From the NCBI GenBank assembly GCA_900548405.1, contig UNSJ01000037.1, forward strand, positions 1 through 17,608: 17,608 bases of DNA. Reading direction: 5' to 3'. The notes beneath the pieces were generated by a model that was not told where the DNA came from, did no database searches, and worked only from the letters and a program-made list of their open reading frames with translations. Of this stretch, positions 15,411 through 17,608 are shown one piece after another (position 1 is the first letter of the stretch; every line of letters begins with the position of its first letter). Position numbers and translations under genes: made by a program. This DNA is from Candidatus Gastranaerophilales bacterium (GTDB lineage Bacteria > Cyanobacteriota > Vampirovibrionia > Gastranaerophilales > Gastranaerophilaceae).

Positions 15411-15450
15411 AAATCCGATTTTATATAAAGTATGTTTTCGGACTTAAAAA
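15411..15450. other. Imperfect inverted repeat between convergent marR and the Vat-like gene
   Basis: AAATCCGA (15411-15418) and TCGGACTT (15438-15445) can form an 8-bp stem with one mismatch and a 19-nt loop. On the minus strand the stem is followed by TTTGTCTTTT, so it may be a weak terminator for the Vat-like gene. Its right half is the inverted copy (15430-15450) of the 21-bp motif at 14836-14856. Confidence 0.4.
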
Positions 15451-15471
15451 TATAGAAAGTTAAATTGTAAA

Positions 15472-15516
15472 TTAACAACCAGTTTGAGAATTTTTAACAG
15501 GTAGTTGAAATTATTT
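15472..15516 (+). repeat. Tandem pair of TTAACA-N4-GTTTGA-like units, locus B
   Basis: Two adjacent units (15472-15493, 15494-15516) resemble those at 9020-9063; the second has one extra base. Ungapped comparison of 15467-15500 with 9015-9048 gives 28 of 34 identical bases. It overlaps the last bases of the Vat-like gene's stop region. Confidence 0.7.
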
Positions 15517-16162
15517 ATTTATTTTCAATTAATGTCGAAATTTCTTTTTTAACTTTTTCAAGGTTATTATCTGTTAAAATTGGAATTAAATCATTGATTT
15601 CTTTTATACTTTTATCCCACCATTTTAATTTAAGCATTAATTTTATCAGTTCATCATCAAATCTTTTTCTTATAACTTTAGCAGGATTTCCTGCAGCAAT
15701 GGTATAAGGTTCTATATTTTTTGTAACAACACTATTTAAGCCGATAATAGCACCATCTCCAATATGAACTCCGGGTAAAATTGTTGCATTTTGCCCTATC
15801 CAAACATCATTTCCTATAATGGTGTCCCCTTTAATCGGCATTTTTGATAATGAAGGTGTTTCTTGATCCCACCCTTCAAAAATATAAAATGGATAAGCAG
15901 AAACTGCATTTATCTGATGATTAGCTCCATTCATTATAAATTTAACACCTGAAGCTATCTGGCAGAATTTGCCTATAATTAATTTATCTCCAATAAAATC
16001 ATAATGATGAGTTACACTGGATTCAAAATCGTCATCTCCGAAGTATGTAAAATCCCCAACTATGATATTAGGATTCTTAATTGTTGGCTTAACGTAAATT
16101 ATATTGTTAAACCCTGATATGGGATTTATGTTATTTGGATTAGGTACTTTCCCATTTTTCAT
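15515..16162 (-). CDS. Vat-like xenobiotic O-acetyltransferase (left-handed beta-helix)
   Basis: The 215-residue enzyme belongs to the hexapeptide xenobiotic acetyltransferases, which move acetyl from acetyl-CoA to a drug hydroxyl. The order of motifs follows the streptogramin A group: I-K-N-P-N-I-I-V-G (about 28-36), H-H-Y-D-F-I-G-D-K-L-I-I-G-K-F-C (52-67), F-I-M-N-G-A-N-H82 with the expected catalytic histidine, then G-N-D-V-W-I-G and G-N-P-A-K-V-I-R-K-R-F. CatB chloramphenicol acetyltransferases, as I recall them, have A-G-N-Q-G-H at the histidine, so Vat is the closer match. The start at 16162 is preferred over 16195 because AAGGTG lies a few bases upstream and because the N-terminus then matches the family. 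The actual substrate is not proven; related enzymes of unknown specificity are common. Confidence 0.87.
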   Translation of the reverse strand: MKNGKVPNPNNINPISGFNNIIYVKPTIKNPNIIVGDFTYFGDDDFESSVTHHYDFIGDKLIIGKFCQIASGVKFIMNGANHQINAVSAYPFYIFEGWDQETPSLSKMPIKGDTIIGNDVWIGQNATILPGVHIGDGAIIGLNSVVTKNIEPYTIAAGNPAKVIRKRFDDELIKLMLKLKWWDKSIKEINDLIPILTDNNLEKVKKEISTLIENK

Positions 16163-16454
16163 AATACACCTTGTCTTTAAAAGTGATTTTATCATAAAAT
16201 TTTTCTTTAATGATTAATATTATTGAGATTTACTTAATTTGAATTAAATAAATTTATTGCGTTTCGGACTGCAAACTTTCGTATTTTAAAATGAAATTAG
16301 GATTTAACACTTAAAAATTTATGTTTCCTGCCTAAATGTCTAAATTTCTGGTTATAATTGAATGTGGTCTATATTGATGTTATATTACACCGACTTTTTT
16401 TCAAAGTACACCGTCCAAAAATATCAAATAAGTCCTAAATACCTGCACTAACAA

Positions 16455-16501
16455 CCTTTAAAGCAAATGTCCCTCTTAGGACAACAAAGGACACTTGAAG
16501 G
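16455..16501. other. Hairpin with a competing alternative pairing
   Basis: CAAATGTCC (16464-16472) pairs with GGACACTTG (16489-16497), one mismatch, and CCTT (16455-16458) with AAGG (16498-16501). The same TGTCC (16468-16472) can instead pair with GGACA (16479-16483) across a 6-nt loop. No gene start follows closely on the plus strand, so its role is unknown. Confidence 0.35.
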
Positions 16502-16511
16502 ACTTTTCGTT

Positions 16512-16592
16512 TAGTTTGATAATTTTATTTTATCATATTTCCGACTGCCAAAACTTAATAAAATCAAGGCTTTCGGGAAAATTATCAAACTA
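16512..16592. repeat. 81-bp element with perfect 15-bp terminal inverted repeats
   Basis: TAGTTTGATAATTTT (16512-16526) is the exact reverse complement of 16578-16592, with 51 bp between. An inner TGATAA/TTATCA hairpin (16518-16535) competes with the long stem. The arm shares GTTTGAT-x-ATTT with the intergenic units at 9020-9063. It could be a MITE-like remnant or a structured RNA. Confidence 0.6.
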
Positions 16593-16634
16593 TCTGAAAT
16601 TCTCAACGTAAACGTTAAAATACATTAAAATACA

Positions 16635-16662
16635 GTGAGCATTTGAAAAATTCAGGTGTCAC
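16635..16662 (+). repeat. 28-bp dispersed direct repeat, copy 2
   Basis: It is identical to 8986-9013 in the same orientation. It ends 3 bp before the T-tract side of the tRNA-Ser terminator. The placement beside a tRNA gene resembles the end of an integrated element, although the repeat is not part of the tRNA itself. Confidence 0.92.
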
Positions 16663-16664
16663 CT

Positions 16665-16693
16665 CAAAAAAAATAAAAGGCTCGAAAGCCTTT
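16665..16693 (-). terminator. Rho-independent terminator of tRNA-Ser
   Basis: On the minus strand AAAGGCT (16693-16687), a TTCG tetraloop and AGCCTTT (16682-16676) form a perfect 7-bp stem followed by TATTTTTTTT. It begins 7 nt after the tRNA discriminator base. Confidence 0.92.
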
Positions 16694-16699
16694 AAAAAA

Positions 16700-16788
16700 C
16701 GGAGTAATAGGGATTTGAACCCTAGATGCAGATTGCTCCACATAACACCTTAGCAGGGTGCCGCCTTCAGCCACTCGGCCATTACTCC
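16700..16788 (-). tRNA. tRNA-Ser (anticodon GCU)
   Basis: On the minus strand the gene folds as a class II tRNA. The acceptor arms are GGAGTAA and TTACTCC, and the D arm is GCCGAGTGGCTGAAGGC. The anticodon stem-loop is GCACC-CTGCTAA-GGTGT with anticodon GCT, followed by a long variable arm (about 20 nt, typical of Ser) and a TPsiC arm with GGTTCAAATCC. The discriminator is G73, the serine identity base. The 3' CCA is not encoded. It reads AGC and AGU codons. It is a single gene with its own terminator. No convincing promoter pair was pinned down in the AT-rich upstream stretch. Confidence 0.95.
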
Positions 16789-16900
16789 ATTTATTTTTTA
16801 TTTCATTGCGACTCAATATCACAACATGTGCGTATATATATGATAACATAAATATTTTTTTTCGTAAATACATTATTTTATTCTACTCTCCTATTTACTC

Positions 16901-16929
16901 TTGACCCATAGAGCTAATTGGGTTAAAAT
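16901..16929 (+). promoter_or_regulatory. Promoter of the DUF151 gene
   Basis: TTGACC (16901-16906), an exact 17-nt spacer and TAAAAT (16924-16929) match the sigma-70 consensus well. Transcription would start near 16936, giving a leader of about 26 nt. Confidence 0.75.
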
Positions 16930-16961
16930 GGTGATAAACAGTATTTTGAAAGGCGTATTTA

Positions 16962-17477
16962 ATGATTGAAATGAAAGTTATGGGCATTGCTCTTGATACC
17001 AGAACAGGCTCTCCGATTGTTGTATTACACGATAAAAATAACAGGAAAGCTCTTCCTATTTGGATTGGTTCTGCTGAAGCCAGTGCTATTATAAGAAAAA
17101 TTGAAAACTTGTCTGTTGCAAGACCTATGACTCATGATTTGATTATAAGCATAATTGAAAAAACAGGCTATACTCTTGATAAAGTTGAGATTAATGACGT
17201 TGAAAAGGACACATATTATGCAACTTTATTCCTTTCTGATAGTGAAGGAAAAGTTGTGGAAATTGATTCACGTCCTTCTGATGCTATTGCTGTTGCAATA
17301 AGAGTTGATGCCCCAATTTATGTTACTGCAAACGTTATTTCAAACGGGTCTGTATCAACTGATACTGCTAAAGATGAAGAAGAAGCTCAAGAATTTAAAA
17401 AGTTTGTTCAAAGTATTAAACCTTCTGACTTTGAAAAACTCATGAAAGATAATGAACATCACGAAAGTGATCAATAA
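16962..17477 (+). CDS. Bifunctional nuclease (BFN/DUF151) family protein
   Basis: This 171-residue protein belongs to the BFN family, named for plant and cyanobacterial-type members reported to have DNase and RNase activity. The conserved core covers about residues 1-125. It includes L-P-I-W-I-G-S-A-E-A (31-40), R-P-M-T-H-D-L (54-60) and the hallmark D-S-R-P-S-D-A-I-A (102-110). The C-terminal tail (about 135-171) is acidic and helical, as is common in bacterial members. The ATG is preceded by AAAGG at 8 nt, and the gene has its own good promoter. It is divergent from tRNA-Ser. A short ORF follows 19 nt downstream. Bacterial function is not settled; BFN proteins are often linked to stress response. 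Confidence 0.9.
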   Translation: MIEMKVMGIALDTRTGSPIVVLHDKNNRKALPIWIGSAEASAIIRKIENLSVARPMTHDLIISIIEKTGYTLDKVEINDVEKDTYYATLFLSDSEGKVVEIDSRPSDAIAVAIRVDAPIYVTANVISNGSVSTDTAKDEEEAQEFKKFVQSIKPSDFEKLMKDNEHHESDQ

Positions 17478-17496
17478 TTGAAGTAAAGGAGCGATT

Positions 17497-17604
17497 ATGA
17501 AAAGATTAAGTAAAAAAGCTGCTACGTTAGTTGGAGAAACATTGACAAAGCTCCAATGTGACGTGTCAAGCAGCTATGCTTGCGGGGGGGGGGCAGACTT
17601 TTAA
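17497..17604 (+). CDS. Short unrecognised ORF ending in a G10 tract, probably truncated or frame-disrupted
   Basis: An ATG with a good AAGGAG (17486-17491, 5 nt away) opens a frame starting M-K-R-L-S-K-K-A-A-T-L-V-G-E-T-L. It ends at TAA 17602-17604 after only 35 residues, immediately after a run of ten G (17584-17593). Such a run is out of place in this AT-rich DNA. It may be a sequence error at the edge, in which case the gene would continue past the window. I do not recognise the protein; the N-terminus is basic and contains two cysteines. It is probably cotranscribed with the DUF151 gene. Confidence 0.45.
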   Translation: MKRLSKKAATLVGETLTKLQCDVSSSYACGGGADF

Positions 17605-17608
17605 GCTC

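Larger units (their letters stand above)
16196..16664. other. Gene-free region rich in inverted and direct repeats
   Basis: I find no supportable gene here. It holds a three-fold GGAC series with matching GTCC elements (16413-16503), a long inverted repeat (16512-16592) and copy 2 of the 28-bp direct repeat (16635-16662). The Vat-like gene's promoter should lie at its left end, but I see no convincing -35/-10 pair. Confidence 0.6.

Noticed and set aside
16163..16195. Upstream ATG at 16195 for the Vat-like gene
   Set aside because: The extra 11 residues do not fit the family N-terminus, and the ribosome binding site AAGGTG serves the ATG at 16162.
16664..16873. 69-residue ORF on the minus strand across the tRNA
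   Set aside because: It reads straight through tRNA-Ser and its terminator and has no coding signature.

Overview
The window is AT-rich and dense with genes, with short Shine-Dalgarno sites, occasional TTG starts and clear -35/-10 promoters. Two complete envelope-spanning export systems, each with a TolC-type outer-membrane protein, show a Gram-negative (diderm) host. The PilZ protein, the Cys-cluster protein and the bifunctional-nuclease (DUF151) protein, together with the base composition, would fit an uncultured gut lineage such as Gastranaerophilales (Vampirovibrionia). That placement is a guess from style and is not demonstrated by any marker here.

Layout. (1) 1-1662: the 3' part of a PilZ-domain gene with an Asp-Thr repeat and a strong terminator, then a YkgJ-type Cys-cluster gene and a MerR regulator. 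(2) 1736-8945: a CecR-like TetR regulator, followed by an operon for a YbhGFSR-like ABC exporter. In order it holds an outer-membrane factor, an HlyD-type adaptor (frameshifted), a double-ATPase protein and two ABC-2 permeases. A secreted C39-like cysteine-peptidase-fold protein follows. The tetR promoter encloses a palindromic operator and predicts a leaderless mRNA. (3) 9174-15394: an RND tripartite pump (adaptor, HAE1-type pump, outer-membrane factor) on the minus strand, divergent from a MarR regulator, with back-to-back promoters. (4) 15515-16162: a Vat-like xenobiotic O-acetyltransferase. (5) 16700-17604: tRNA-Ser(GCU) with a UUCG-loop terminator on the minus strand, a DUF151 gene with its own promoter, and a short unrecognised ORF running into a G10 tract at the window edge.

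Taken together, regions 2-4 look like a drug and xenobiotic defence neighbourhood: two separately regulated pumps plus a drug-modifying enzyme. Regions 3-4 are bracketed by a perfect 28-bp direct repeat (8986-9013 and 16635-16662). The second copy sits just beyond the tRNA-Ser terminator. A second intergenic repeat family (a 22-bp unit in tandem pairs) sits at both convergent gene junctions. This repeat architecture is the least explained signal in the window and suggests a modular accessory block. No integrase, transposase or CRISPR array is visible.
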